From the NCBI GenBank assembly GCA_030765455.1, contig JAVCCM010000131.1, positions 1 through 64,000 of the forward strand: 64,000 nucleotides of DNA, in the 5' to 3' direction. The stretch is from Candidatus Electryonea clarkiae. Lineage in GTDB: Bacteria > Electryoneota > Electryoneia > Electryoneales > Electryoneaceae. Shown here in pieces: positions 19,533 to 29,499 of this stretch. The number at the start of each line of letters is the position of its first letter. The stretch's first letter is position 1. The notes beneath the pieces are model-generated. The model was given only the letters and a program-made list of their open reading frames with translations. It was not told where the DNA came from and did not search any database. The position numbers were made by a program, and so were the translations under genes.

Positions 19533-20444
19533 TTATTCGGCTAATGCCTCGAATGGTTCTATCGTAAAAGTCAATAATCGTTCACCGGTAATCTTCAATT
19601 CATCAGGCGTAACTCCACTCGATCCCAGAAGGCTGTTTATGCAGGAATAATATGCTTCCTGAAAATCAGTTTCGCTATTCAGCAATTCCCTCAAACCTGA
19701 CCCGGACGATTTCACCAGATTCCGCCATTCATCAGGGAAGCAAGTTTTAGAAGCATACTCCCAATAATCTATCCATTTTTCCCAATCATTTGTTGAGGTC
19801 AATCTTGCTATTGATAGTACGCGACCGAGGTCTTTATTGCTTCGTTTTAATTGGTGACCATGAAACTCTGAACCTTTTATTAAATCAGGTTTAATACTTT
19901 GATTTTCAAATAAATTAGCAAGCACCATCATTTCAGGTTTAGCGCACCTTATGCCGAATTCCGTTCCTGCTGCCTCAAATACCGATATTCTCGTAAATCG
20001 AAAGCTGGGCAAACCATAATCTCCGTTGCTGAGTCTGATTCTTTCAAACTCGCGTGCTTTTTGTTTAGTGGAGGTGGGCTCGGTCAATAATTCCAGGAAC
20101 CAGGTATCGTTATCAGGTGGATGAAGTCTTATAACCGGCAATTCATCATCCGGTGTGTCGGCAGTTCCCGGCTTACCATACTCACCTTCAGTTCTGTGTT
20201 TCCAATCTGCTGCGAGCAAGCCTTCAGTAATACCCTGACCGGTGACTACTGCCGAAGTATGAGGTGATAGAACGCAGTCAATATCCTTTGTGCGTACTTG
20301 CATATTAGACATCTCGCTCATTAAGTGATATCCTGCCGCGAGACTTCCAACTATGATGATTTTATTGTGATATTTAGCTGGAATCTCTTTAGATACTTCC
20401 CGTAGAACTTTGCGGGGTGATACAAAAGACGATAAAATTGTCAT
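19533..20444 (-). CDS. Nucleotidyltransferase-fold protein, AbiEii-like toxin of a type IV TA pair
   Basis: The 303-residue protein has the nucleotidyltransferase core: G33-S34 (IIIVGSLAAGYH) followed by D54-I55-D56 (VRTKDIDCVL), the metal-binding acidic pair of Pol-beta-type transferases. AbiEii-type toxins share this layout and act by transferring nucleotides to RNA targets; type IV pairs give phage-abortive infection or plasmid stability. Its start overlaps the stop of the upstream gene by 4 bases (ATGA), the usual antitoxin-toxin arrangement. Membership in the AbiEii family is inferred from motif plus partner. It could instead be another minimal nucleotidyltransferase. Confidence 0.6.
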   Translation of the reverse strand: MTILSSFVSPRKVLREVSKEIPAKYHNKIIIVGSLAAGYHLMSEMSNMQVRTKDIDCVLSPHTSAVVTGQGITEGLLAADWKHRTEGEYGKPGTADTPDDELPVIRLHPPDNDTWFLELLTEPTSTKQKAREFERIRLSNGDYGLPSFRFTRISVFEAAGTEFGIRCAKPEMMVLANLFENQSIKPDLIKGSEFHGHQLKRSNKDLGRVLSIARLTSTNDWEKWIDYWEYASKTCFPDEWRNLVKSSGSGLRELLNSETDFQEAYYSCINSLLGSSGVTPDELKITGERLLTFTIEPFEALAE

Positions 20445-21529
20445 GATATTTTTAAACGGTTTGTAATCAGATATTCTTTAAATTCAGAGGCTTGAAAATC
20501 GAGTTTAGCATCGTATAAATCGAGCAGGCATTGCACCGGATCAGCCCATAGATCTCCATCATCATCCATTTTAAACATGGGTTCAGGTCTCGAGATGATA
20601 TGGATTACGACGTTGACGGGATAGAGTGAATCGGTCACTTCCTTAAGCCCGGGGTCGAGCTGATCAATGAATCTGCGGTCGAATAGTTTGTTTTTATTGT
20701 GTATGGAGATATCCAGTCTTGGTGTACCTACAATGTCAAGGTCGGGATAATATTGCTTTGCACCTAGTACACCGCCGATTGCATATTCGCACGTTTTTAG
20801 TTGCGTTAACCTCTTTAAATGCGCTTCCGCTGATCGTGGCTGCCCAGAGCGGTCAGCTAAACGAATGCACTTATCAAATTCTCCCATATTGACTACCAGC
20901 CGCGACCATTCTTCCTTTTGAAAATATTTTAATTCCACCTGACGATTTTTATGCCGCTTGAGACAGTATTCCAATAGGTTTAACGATTTTGCCACTGTCG
21001 GATAGCTGTTTCCGGTTGCTTCCATCAGCCATTTTGTTGTGACAGAACCTTTTCCAAGCAGCCATAAATTTAATAAAACTATCAATATGTCATAGAATGA
21101 TTGTGGTCGCCGCTGTACTGTATCAATGGTAGTAGCAGTGGAGGGAATATTCGCAAGCTCCAGATTTAATAACTTATCGAGTTTTTGTCGAAAACCCTTT
21201 TTGAGGTTCTGCGGTAAACCGTCGTATTGACCATCGTTAACAACTACCAGGCTTAGACGCTTTGATACCTTCGGGTGGAGAGTCTGCCAGGCGAGATGCC
21301 ATTCTTCAGACAATCGGCTCAAACTAAACTGCGGTTCGACAAGGAGAAGTATTCCTCTCTCTCGAGGATCATCCATTATCCATGAAGCTAGCTCGAGCAA
21401 TGAAGAGCGAAGATTCCGGAAATCTCTCGGTCTGTATTTTACTTCGATACAAAAATCATCCAATTGGATATCAGGTTTATAACCGAACCTTGCGCGTTGT
21501 TCTCTTTTTGCATTTTTAGATATATTCAT
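20441..21529 (-). CDS. AbiEi-like antitoxin/regulator with an N-terminal PD-(D/E)XK-like motif
   Basis: The 362-residue protein has three visible parts. The N-terminus carries P19-D20 ... E29-V30-K31 (KPDIQLDDFCIEVK), matching the PD-(D/E)XK nuclease core pattern. The middle (about 130-185) looks like a winged helix (GSVTTKWLMEATGNSYPTVAKSL). The C-terminus includes 'DLWADPVQCLLDLYDAK', close to the 'ADPVQxYLDL' signature of AbiEi-type antitoxins. Such proteins neutralise the nucleotidyltransferase toxin and repress their own promoter. A double palindrome lies just upstream of the start. Whether the N-terminal motif is active is unknown; only 18 residues precede it. Confidence 0.6.
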   Translation of the reverse strand: MNISKNAKREQRARFGYKPDIQLDDFCIEVKYRPRDFRNLRSSLLELASWIMDDPRERGILLLVEPQFSLSRLSEEWHLAWQTLHPKVSKRLSLVVVNDGQYDGLPQNLKKGFRQKLDKLLNLELANIPSTATTIDTVQRRPQSFYDILIVLLNLWLLGKGSVTTKWLMEATGNSYPTVAKSLNLLEYCLKRHKNRQVELKYFQKEEWSRLVVNMGEFDKCIRLADRSGQPRSAEAHLKRLTQLKTCEYAIGGVLGAKQYYPDLDIVGTPRLDISIHNKNKLFDRRFIDQLDPGLKEVTDSLYPVNVVIHIISRPEPMFKMDDDGDLWADPVQCLLDLYDAKLDFQASEFKEYLITNRLKIS

Positions 21530-21540
21530 GGAGTTAATAT

Positions 21541-21584
21541 GCGACTTTAATATTTAAGTTGCAAGTAAATATTTAAGGCGCAAC
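21541..21584. promoter_or_regulatory. Two overlapping palindromes: probable operator of the AbiE-like pair
   Basis: Site 1 (21541-21562) is GCGACTTTAATATTTAAGTTGC without a break, an almost perfect palindrome with consensus arms GC-R-ACTT / AAGT-Y-GC. Site 2 (21558-21584) shares the GTTGC end and closes with GCAAC around an AAATATTTA centre. Both lie 12-55 bases upstream of the antitoxin start codon, where AbiEi-type antitoxins are known to bind paired inverted repeats to repress the operon. Confidence 0.55.
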
Positions 21585-21881
21585 TAAAATTTGGAGAATA
21601 ACTAGAGTCAGCTGTATCGACGTGCCTGGTCCTTTCGCAGTACTTGCTCGGTTTGAAGTAGTCCTGGGTCTCCAAGCCGTGGGGAACGGAATAATAACCA
21701 ACGTCTGTTCCTACTTTCCTGAATTGCTTAATAAGAAATAAGATAACCCTTGTTTGATGAAAAAAGGGACACCCGCGCTTGGACTCTTGAATCCAGTAAA
21801 ACAATATGAATTGCAGTAAATTCTTGAAATAACAATTATTATACTTTAGGTTTACTTTATTCTGAATTCAAAAATCCGGAA
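21585..21881. other. Intergenic region with low-confidence short frame
   Basis: A minus-strand frame of up to 85 codons (21547-21804) is open but overlaps the palindromes, lacks a Shine-Dalgarno sequence and reads through repeat-like text (CTCCAAGCCGTGGGGAACG near 21670). I treat it as non-coding. Confidence 0.4.
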
Positions 21882-23126
21882 CTAAGAGGGACTATCAATA
21901 TGTTCGATTCGCCATAATAAAGGCTTGATTCTTAATTTGCCTTCAGAAAAGAGAGAATAAGGATTCTTAATAACTTGAATAACAGGATGCTTGGTTAGAC
22001 AATTAGTAACTAAACATAACCTATATCTATTTTTGAGTTGTTTTGCCGCATCCCATTCGTTTGCGGTTAATTCGATATTGTTAAAAAATGAACCCGTTGT
22101 TCCTTTAACTTCAATAGCAATTATCAAATCATGATCCGTATACTCAATGTCCCAACCTGGTTTTTCACCCTCATCAGCTACCCATCTGATAGTAGATTTA
22201 ATATCTTTATTTAGTTCACTTCTCAAATACTTCAAAACAATTTCCTCCCCCCTATCACCTATTTTTTTTGAAATATTGGTGGTTCTTCGAGACGAAGAAG
22301 ATATTTCCGCTGATTCTATGGTTGGTTGTGCAATGAGCAGTGTTGCTTTCGAATTCAAGATAGGAGTGACGTTCTCTATTGCTGGTAATTCCGGATTCTG
22401 AATATCGTCAGTAGTTTCTGCACGATAATCTTTTTGAATTATTAGGTCATTATTTGTTATCCTATTTTTTTTTAAATGTTTTCTTAGGCGTTTAAGAACA
22501 AGGGATTCAACAAGTTTGTCCATTCTTTTCGAAGGTTTAATATATCTTAAGTATTTATAATCATTTCTTGACAGTGCAAGACTAATTTGTTTTAATTTGG
22601 TCTCGATAGTTTCCCAAGACCTTGTCCTATATACATTTGTCGAATTGAGAGATTTTTTCAATTTTCCATATCCAGCGTTACTAAGTTTTATTTCAAAATA
22701 TATGGAAATAATAGAATTCACTTCACTCTTGTCCCACTCACCTCGGCGAATAGTTGTCACAATTGAAGGATCAATATATGCTTTCCTAGCGTTCCTCTCT
22801 GATCTTTTATCATTAGTTAAGTATTGAAGAATTAGGGTCTCTACAAACGAATTCATCTTCTTTGAAGGTTTTATGTATTCTAAATATTCAAAATCATATT
22901 TTATTAAAGCATGACTAATTTGTCGTAATTTTTCCTCTATCGTTTTCCATGACCTAGTTTGAAGTACTTCATTCGAACGGAGAGTTTTAATCAATTTTTC
23001 ATAATCATCGTTTCTATGTTTTATTGTGAAATATATGCTAATAATAGTATTGACTTCACTCTTATCCCACTCGCCACTGCGATTACTAGTTTTAACTGAA
23101 GAGGAAATCTTAGGTAATTTGGACAC
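21882..23126 (-). CDS. DUF3883-type nuclease with a duplicated N-terminal domain
   Basis: The 414-residue protein has two copies of an about 95-residue N-terminal domain (about 12-108 and 125-215). Both contain 'R.GEWDKSEVN.IISIYF' and 'RSW.TIE.KL.QIS.AL...Y.YL.YIKPSK'. The second half of that unit resembles the specificity or adapter segment found at the N-terminus of some HNH-type restriction enzymes. The C-terminus (about 285-405) is a PD-(D/E)XK fold of the DUF3883/Mrr-like type with GW-D326 and E339-V-K341 as candidate active-site residues. It is probably a restriction- or defence-type DNA nuclease. It lies 350 bases upstream of the AbiE-like pair on the same strand, which suggests a small defence island. 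Confidence 0.65.
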   Translation of the reverse strand: MSKLPKISSSVKTSNRSGEWDKSEVNTIISIYFTIKHRNDDYEKLIKTLRSNEVLQTRSWKTIEEKLRQISHALIKYDFEYLEYIKPSKKMNSFVETLILQYLTNDKRSERNARKAYIDPSIVTTIRRGEWDKSEVNSIISIYFEIKLSNAGYGKLKKSLNSTNVYRTRSWETIETKLKQISLALSRNDYKYLRYIKPSKRMDKLVESLVLKRLRKHLKKNRITNNDLIIQKDYRAETTDDIQNPELPAIENVTPILNSKATLLIAQPTIESAEISSSSRRTTNISKKIGDRGEEIVLKYLRSELNKDIKSTIRWVADEGEKPGWDIEYTDHDLIIAIEVKGTTGSFFNNIELTANEWDAAKQLKNRYRLCLVTNCLTKHPVIQVIKNPYSLFSEGKLRIKPLLWRIEHIDSPS

Positions 23127-23196
23127 ACTATCCTCTGATCTTATTTGAGATATTTTGCTATAAAATTAAATGAGTATTCAATTACCATACAATTTC

Positions 23197-26100
23197 TTAT
23201 TTCAATAAGACAATTTTTCGGATCTCATGCAAAGGTCCCGCTGAGAATTGCAGGAAATACATTCCGCTTGTCAGGTGAGTCCCGTCAAATAAAAGCGAAT
23301 GATGTCCTGAGGTCATAGGTTCATCGGTAAGAACAGCCACTTCACGACCGAGCAGGTTGTACACCCTGGCATAAACATGAACGTTTTCTCTAAGTGCAAA
23401 ATTGATCGTAGTGACAGGATTAAATGGATTTGGATAAATCTCTCCCAATTCCCATTCGAAAGGCTGCATTGAAATTTCAGACAGAACGTCATCATCGTAA
23501 GTATCCATGAAGACCGAAACCACTTCGTTCTCTTCCGTACATGCGTTATGGTCGAAATAAACCTGGCAGCTATAGGTCCTTCCCCTGGGCATTCCGGTAG
23601 ATCTCAACCGAAGACTGATCACAAGTGAATCGCCGGGATCAACAGAACCGGATGGGTTTATCACTTCAGCCCATGTTGTATATTCACCTAATTCCCATAC
23701 CATCAAGTTATCATTCCCATCATTGTCAATTACCGTAATGAAAGTCCAGTACCTGGTATCCCACAGGAATGTTATATTCGCTCCACCCGGTATCAGTTCA
23801 CCGTCAGGATCATTAAATGTTCTAACTACGTCCAAATCACCTGTTTCGGCATCCATCTTGACAATTCGTGTATTGTTTTCACCGGCAACACGCCCGATCA
23901 GGTAAATTTTGTAGCCATCGCGATCTTCAGGATACCAGCCCGCTCCTCGTGGTGCGAAGTCCTGATTTACTTCCACCTCAATTTCACCGTCCCTGTTAAT
24001 TGCTGTGATAGGGCTGTTAGTATTTCCCATCCAGAACCAGTCATGGTTTTCATCATATACAAGATATTTAACATCCTGGACAGGGATTGCCAGAGTGTCC
24101 ACCATAGTTATTGCATCTTCGGAAATTTCCATCTGAATCAACCTGTCATTATCGACACCATACAAATATTCTCCGTCCCAAGTCATACCGAAAAAACCTT
24201 GAGGGCTGCGTAACTCTTCAGAAACCGGCTGATCAAATGTGTTTTGTAGTTCTCCGTCACGGTTATATTGATATATTTTATTTGGACCCGTCGGGTTAAA
24301 ATTATCCGATCCACTTACATAAAAATAATCGCCGGCGAAAACCACTCCCCTGTTCCTGCTCTCATCCTCTGTAAGAGTAAAATTCAATAATTCGTCCCAT
24401 GGATTGTCCAGTTCTGATTCACCCTGACCGTGGATTTCATTTCTTCGTTTATTTCTTTCAACAATAGTTCCATCACCTGTAAAATCAATATGCGTTGAAT
24501 ATTGAAGCAAACCATTACCGTCATTCCCAAGGGTTAGTGAAAGAATCGCAAAACTGTCCGGGGCTACATGTTGCATTATTGAATCCGGCTCGAGTTCGAA
24601 TAATGGATATGTCATTTCATAATTGACTTCGGTGACTTCATTTTCGACTACATCCACCTCATCGATAGTGCCCGTAACAAAACAGTTCTTTAGAATTTCA
24701 AGTGAAAATTCACCTTCCATCACTTCTTCGATCCGGTAGAAACCCTCATCATCTGTAATTGTGGAATAGATCAAATCTGAGGTTCTGACTATTACGCCCT
24801 CTATCGGTTCACCATCCTCTAAATCAGTAACTATGCCTTCGATAGAACCGTAGGGTGGAATCACATTAGTTGTAAAGAAAATAGCCCTGCCATTTGAAAT
24901 CGATGCAGCACCCGGAGCAGCCTGGTTCCAAAAATAGATCAGGATACCATCCGTTTGATTCCCATTCTCAATGCCGGTAGTCCAGTATGGAACATCAGAG
25001 TATAAACCTGGGGAATGACTGATTGTATGATACTGGAAGAGGAAATCGTTATCTCCACTTTCAGTAATATGATCACCATCCTGATCATATATTATGACTT
25101 CAAATGTACAACGATTGGTATTGTTCACATCGGCGACCTGGTACCATTCCACAATAAACCGGTCATTATTGCGATCATAATATGAATAAACGCTGTTATA
25201 CGAGCGACGTTCATCCCAATAAGGAGCAATCATATAATCTGGTCCGAGCGGAGATGGAATTGTCCAGTTTCTCGGCGTACGTACCATTCCCTGGTTACCC
25301 ATTGCCAAAAATCCATTGGCGGTTACAGTAATTTCATCAAAACTTTCTCCGTAGAACTGAACATCAAACGGCAGGTCAATTACAGCGGCATCGTCCGAAT
25401 TATTTCCACCGTCATAAATATTCAGGTTGGTTCCGTTATGCCTGATCTCCACCCAGTCATATTCAGGGACATAATCCGTATAGTCAGTATCGGTGTTATC
25501 GAATGCGTAGTAACCATAACTGTCCGGACCGCAAGGATCATCAGAACTTCGATTGCCTATCTGAATAGATACTGAAACCGTATCGATCAATCCATCAGCC
25601 GATTCAATTATCAGGACTACATCAGCACTTTCTCCTACGACAGCGTCCTCATGAGGCATTACTCCAAAACGAGAACTAATCCCCTCGTTACCGACATTAA
25701 TAGTCTGAAAATTCCCGTCAGGTTCTGTAATTATCAGCCAGGGGTCCCTGCTCAACAAAAACGCATCACACGGACCTGCCGCGTTACTGCCTCCGATATT
25801 TCCAACTGTAATAGAAAGTTCACCCCATCTTCCGGGATCGGGAGGATCGCCAACGTAATCTACATTAGTAGCAACAAACTGGATTGAGCTGACAGTAATG
25901 GAAAAAATAGTTTCATCGGTTCCCTCGTCGCTGTTGAAACTAAGGTCAAAGCTGATATTCCCGCGATTTTGGGCATGCTCAGCAATTTCTACCAGGATAA
26001 TATTATCGCCTTCTTCAGAATCGCCTGGAATCACAGAGCCATAATCAATTTCATTGTCAATATCCGTTACCCAGGGATTCTCACTGGTCACTACAGCAAC

Positions 26101-28242
26101 AACATTTGTTCTTCGCTCCCACCCATAATTCCTGGCGGTTATCATCAATCCAATAGTTTCACCAGCTTCAGGTATTCCGTTGCTGTTTCCAACCGTGCCT
26201 TGTGAGTTATCATCGATAATTGAGATTGATTCGTATCCAATCAAATCTGCGGGATCCACAGCTTCGATCTCATCCTGGAACGGCGCAAAATGTTGCGCCG
26301 AAACAGTTAATATTACATCTCCGATTGATTCAAAAACAGCGTCAAGCGTAACCCGCCCTTCGGCGTTCGTTATACCACGGATTATCGTTTGTTCATCATC
26401 ATCAACTTTATATAATGTTATCCATGCTCCACCGACAGGATCGCCTGTCTGCTCATCTTCTACCAATACGCTATAAGTATTCGTACCCAACTCAAATTCA
26501 CCGGAAGCTGTAACCTCAAGTTCCCTGGGAATCCCGGTCCAGACCCAGACAGTAGGATCTCCCATCAGGTTCAGCCATTGCATGAAGCTGATATATGCAT
26601 TGTCATTTCCATTGAAATGAGTATATAAATTTACCTTTGCTCCAGTATTTGCGTCACCCATACAGAGATTGCGCATAACCAGTAGAGAAAATGCCGTTCC
26701 ACCGTTAAGACAGTTGTTAAATCGTGTATGAGTACCCCCGGTTGCAGTTCCGAAAGCGCCAATCGCTCCTCGAGGTAGATTCACCGAACCGGCGCGCATC
26801 CAGGCTTCGTTGATTCCAGTGTCTCGTGACCAGTTGCCTGTTTGACATGTCACGTCAAAAACTACAGGCGTATTATCTGTATTTGTAAAATTCTCTATCC
26901 AGGCTGCATCGAAACCGGTACCGATAAATCCGCGATGGTTATAGTAGCTGACTCCCCTGTTGATAGAGGTTCTCATCCTGCTCAGAGTGTTTCCCAACCC
27001 GTCGTTATACCATGCAGTGTCAACCCTTGTAAACCCAAGCTTAAACATTGCATTACGACAGTAATGACCGACAAATATAGTAGAAGTTCCAGTGCTGGCA
27101 GATGAAGCGTGTACTGCTCCTCTTAGATACCAGTCGGTATCATTTAAGTCAATATCTCGTTCGTAGGTAAGAACCTTGTTAACATAGGCTCTAAGTTGAG
27201 TGGTCGATTCCACCGATATTCTTCCAATATGGACATCCGGAATGAGATCATTGCCCGCAAGTGTAGAATATCCCAGGTCACCTGCTCCATAGCCGGCGCT
27301 GCTTCCAGGCGGTACTGGAAAACCACCGGTGTCATCACCAATAATTACTACGTAATCGAAATGATGAGCATTTGATTCAAAACGTTCTTCGAGTTCCTCT
27401 TTTATTCCATTCGTATTCCAGACGACATCATCATCAGTGAGAAATTCAAGATCCCAACCACGCTGCAGTTTCCATTCAATCCAGGGTTCCAGATTATTCC
27501 AGACAGCGTTGTCGTCCTGCATTATTACCTGAACCTTGCCTCGATACAGCTCGTATTCATCTAACTCACTCTCGTCCCAATCCAATAAAAGCCTGTACCA
27601 GGGAACAAATGCCTCACTTATTTTTGAAGGCAATGCCGGGATAGTGTTACGATTATCCAACCCTTCATAACTAATTGATAATTCAATGTTTCGATATACT
27701 CTTACTTCACGCCGTGCTGTATTCACCTGGACAGGATAGGTAATAAGGTTCGCAACTCTGAAATCATGAAAAACTGCAGGTTCTCCGGATTGAGCTATTA
27801 CTCCCGGATACCAGTTGTCCTCGGGTTTTTTTGCCGGTTTCAATTCCCCGGGAGTCGATCCTCCAAAATAATTTGCGTAATCTATGCCTGTATAAGTGTC
27901 ATATTCAGAATTGAGTACCTCAATAACTACCGCCGAATTAGGTGGGATACGGAACATCGACCCTACTGATGGAACTACTGGAAACCCCTCTACTTCCAAT
28001 ACGCCGCCATTTATAAATTCAGTTATTTCAACAGGATTTGATGTAGTCCCAACTGTAGTCCATACTGGCTCGGAAATATCCAATGACAAATTGATACCAT
28101 TCTCGGTAATAACCCTGTCACGAACCTGTACCGGGAGGAATTCATTAATTTGAAGTTGTTCAGTTTGCGCAGCAAATAAAAATGATGCGAATAAAAAAAG
28201 AATGATTAGAGTATAAGATCGAAAAAATCGACAAAACATCAA
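23197..28242 (-). CDS. Secreted gingipain-like C25 cysteine peptidase with T9SS sorting domain
   Basis: The 1681-residue exported protein has a signal peptide (LIILFLFASFLFAAQ), an N-terminal propeptide-like region, and a peptidase C25 domain (about 230-570) with catalytic His H436 in SYYNHRGF and Cys C466 in VFDVTCQTGNW. CARDB/Ig-like and sugar-binding-like regions follow. A carboxypeptidase-regulatory-like domain sits near 1130-1215 (YGSIEGIVTDLEDGEPIEG), and the T9SS type A sorting domain occupies the last 80 residues (YPNPFNPVTTINFAL ... GMYFLQFSAG). It would cross the inner membrane by Sec and the outer membrane by the type IX system, then be cleaved or anchored at the surface. The likely role is extracellular protein breakdown. 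It is single, with no neighbour in its direction. Confidence 0.92.
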   Translation of the reverse strand: MMFCRFFRSYTLIILFLFASFLFAAQTEQLQINEFLPVQVRDRVITENGINLSLDISEPVWTTVGTTSNPVEITEFINGGVLEVEGFPVVPSVGSMFRIPPNSAVVIEVLNSEYDTYTGIDYANYFGGSTPGELKPAKKPEDNWYPGVIAQSGEPAVFHDFRVANLITYPVQVNTARREVRVYRNIELSISYEGLDNRNTIPALPSKISEAFVPWYRLLLDWDESELDEYELYRGKVQVIMQDDNAVWNNLEPWIEWKLQRGWDLEFLTDDDVVWNTNGIKEELEERFESNAHHFDYVVIIGDDTGGFPVPPGSSAGYGAGDLGYSTLAGNDLIPDVHIGRISVESTTQLRAYVNKVLTYERDIDLNDTDWYLRGAVHASSASTGTSTIFVGHYCRNAMFKLGFTRVDTAWYNDGLGNTLSRMRTSINRGVSYYNHRGFIGTGFDAAWIENFTNTDNTPVVFDVTCQTGNWSRDTGINEAWMRAGSVNLPRGAIGAFGTATGGTHTRFNNCLNGGTAFSLLVMRNLCMGDANTGAKVNLYTHFNGNDNAYISFMQWLNLMGDPTVWVWTGIPRELEVTASGEFELGTNTYSVLVEDEQTGDPVGGAWITLYKVDDDEQTIIRGITNAEGRVTLDAVFESIGDVILTVSAQHFAPFQDEIEAVDPADLIGYESISIIDDNSQGTVGNSNGIPEAGETIGLMITARNYGWERRTNVVAVVTSENPWVTDIDNEIDYGSVIPGDSEEGDNIILVEIAEHAQNRGNISFDLSFNSDEGTDETIFSITVSSIQFVATNVDYVGDPPDPGRWGELSITVGNIGGSNAAGPCDAFLLSRDPWLIITEPDGNFQTINVGNEGISSRFGVMPHEDAVVGESADVVLIIESADGLIDTVSVSIQIGNRSSDDPCGPDSYGYYAFDNTDTDYTDYVPEYDWVEIRHNGTNLNIYDGGNNSDDAAVIDLPFDVQFYGESFDEITVTANGFLAMGNQGMVRTPRNWTIPSPLGPDYMIAPYWDERRSYNSVYSYYDRNNDRFIVEWYQVADVNNTNRCTFEVIIYDQDGDHITESGDNDFLFQYHTISHSPGLYSDVPYWTTGIENGNQTDGILIYFWNQAAPGAASISNGRAIFFTTNVIPPYGSIEGIVTDLEDGEPIEGVIVRTSDLIYSTITDDEGFYRIEEVMEGEFSLEILKNCFVTGTIDEVDVVENEVTEVNYEMTYPLFELEPDSIMQHVAPDSFAILSLTLGNDGNGLLQYSTHIDFTGDGTIVERNKRRNEIHGQGESELDNPWDELLNFTLTEDESRNRGVVFAGDYFYVSGSDNFNPTGPNKIYQYNRDGELQNTFDQPVSEELRSPQGFFGMTWDGEYLYGVDNDRLIQMEISEDAITMVDTLAIPVQDVKYLVYDENHDWFWMGNTNSPITAINRDGEIEVEVNQDFAPRGAGWYPEDRDGYKIYLIGRVAGENNTRIVKMDAETGDLDVVRTFNDPDGELIPGGANITFLWDTRYWTFITVIDNDGNDNLMVWELGEYTTWAEVINPSGSVDPGDSLVISLRLRSTGMPRGRTYSCQVYFDHNACTEENEVVSVFMDTYDDDVLSEISMQPFEWELGEIYPNPFNPVTTINFALRENVHVYARVYNLLGREVAVLTDEPMTSGHHSLLFDGTHLTSGMYFLQFSAGPLHEIRKIVLLK

Positions 28243-28820
28243 GTGACTCCAGTGTCCTGTATCAACATTATAACAGCAATAGTTCCATAAGATACATTAA
28301 TTCATGGTTTCACTCAACAAGATTATTAACAGATTTCAGTATTTTACGAGGATAAGTTGCAAAATAGTATTTATGTAACCAAATATTTTAGATTCTCTGA
28401 GCTTAAACCTCTTTTCCATTCACACTTAAAAACTGAACTCCATGAATTCAAAAACTCTTTTTTATAGTTTTGCCTTATATTGTAAATTGCATTATAATTC
28501 TTTGTTACAATAATACCGATCTATTTAAGTTTGATTGTTATTAAATAATTATGTCCAATGAAGAAATAGACCTGATCCTCTGATAGTAAGGGATAATACT
28601 ATCGTATTCATAAAAACCCCAGTTATATTGAATTGCAAAAATTGACTTTTATTCATTTAATCAACTTGAGTTTACATTACAATTCTAATAAATTGCATTT
28701 TACTTAATCTACATTTGTGTAGAGGGGTTTTCAAGCGGGCGGGATAGCTGATGCATTCCAACATGAATCCATACATCTATTTCCACCGGCGATCTTCATT
28801 TTGTCATTTTGAGGAGTAGT
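28243..28820. promoter_or_regulatory. Divergent intergenic region with a 7-bp hairpin
   Basis: The 578 bases between the C25 peptidase gene (minus) and the roadblock/MglA cluster (plus) contain no gene. A perfect 7-bp inverted repeat, GATAGTA (28582-28588) and TACTATC (28597-28603), could be an operator or hairpin. Both divergent promoters must lie here. A Shine-Dalgarno GAGGAG at 28811-28816 fixes the start of the next gene. Confidence 0.4.
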
Positions 28821-29273
28821 ATGAAAGAACCTGATCTTAACGAAAAATGGTTGATGGACGTAGCATTTGACGCACTGGATGAGGATAACAGACGCCGGGT
28901 AATGATTATTATGAAGGACTTGGTAACTCTACCTCATTTGAGATATACTTATGTTATCAATAAGGATGGACGCAGACTAACGCGCCCCGTAGGGCAAAAT
29001 GGAGAAATTCTATCAGAAGAAACCATGCTTCATGAAGAGTTTTTTTATCTGGTACGAATAACTGAAGAGTACCTGAAAAACCTTGGAAACAAGGCGCCTG
29101 CCCATGTTACAGTAGAGATGGAAGACGAAACACTGTTCGTTGGCTCCGCAGGACCGTTGATCCTTGTCGCAGCGTTTGATGGCTCAATCGCACGTGGATA
29201 TATGTCGATGAAATTGACAAAACGTATCTCGAGCCTGAGAAAGTTATTCCGTACTCTTGAAAGATACCGTTGA
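28821..29273 (+). CDS. Hypothetical protein at the head of the MglA/roadblock cluster
   Basis: The 150-residue soluble protein starts at the ATG at 28821, placed by GAGGAG five bases upstream. I do not recognise a named family. The second half (about 90-135), with alternating strands 'HVTVEMEDETLFVGSAGPL' and 'ILVAAFDGSIARGYMSMKL' and a final basic helix, is reminiscent of the roadblock/LC7 fold found in the following genes. It may be a diverged roadblock-like partner of the GTPase at 31163, but that is inference from position and pattern. Confidence 0.6.
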   Translation: MKEPDLNEKWLMDVAFDALDEDNRRRVMIIMKDLVTLPHLRYTYVINKDGRRLTRPVGQNGEILSEETMLHEEFFYLVRITEEYLKNLGNKAPAHVTVEMEDETLFVGSAGPLILVAAFDGSIARGYMSMKLTKRISSLRKLFRTLERYR

Positions 29274-29499
29274 AGGAAGGAAAACAGATTAGAGTTTGAT
29301 ATCATAAATCTGCGTCAAATTATTTTTATAAATCTTTTCAACTCGGTTTTCATTGAGATGAATTGTAATTTTGAGAATTATAGCTTGCGTCACGGAATTA
29401 GAAGTTAAAAAATCATTGATATAAAACACATTTTCGGTCAAGAAGTAGTTTGGATGTATAATTTCCAGATGTTCATAAGATGATTGAAGGAAATCTAAG

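Noticed and set aside
21547..21804. Minus-strand frame of 85 codons
   Set aside because: It overlaps the palindromic operator, lacks a ribosome site and reads repeat-like DNA.
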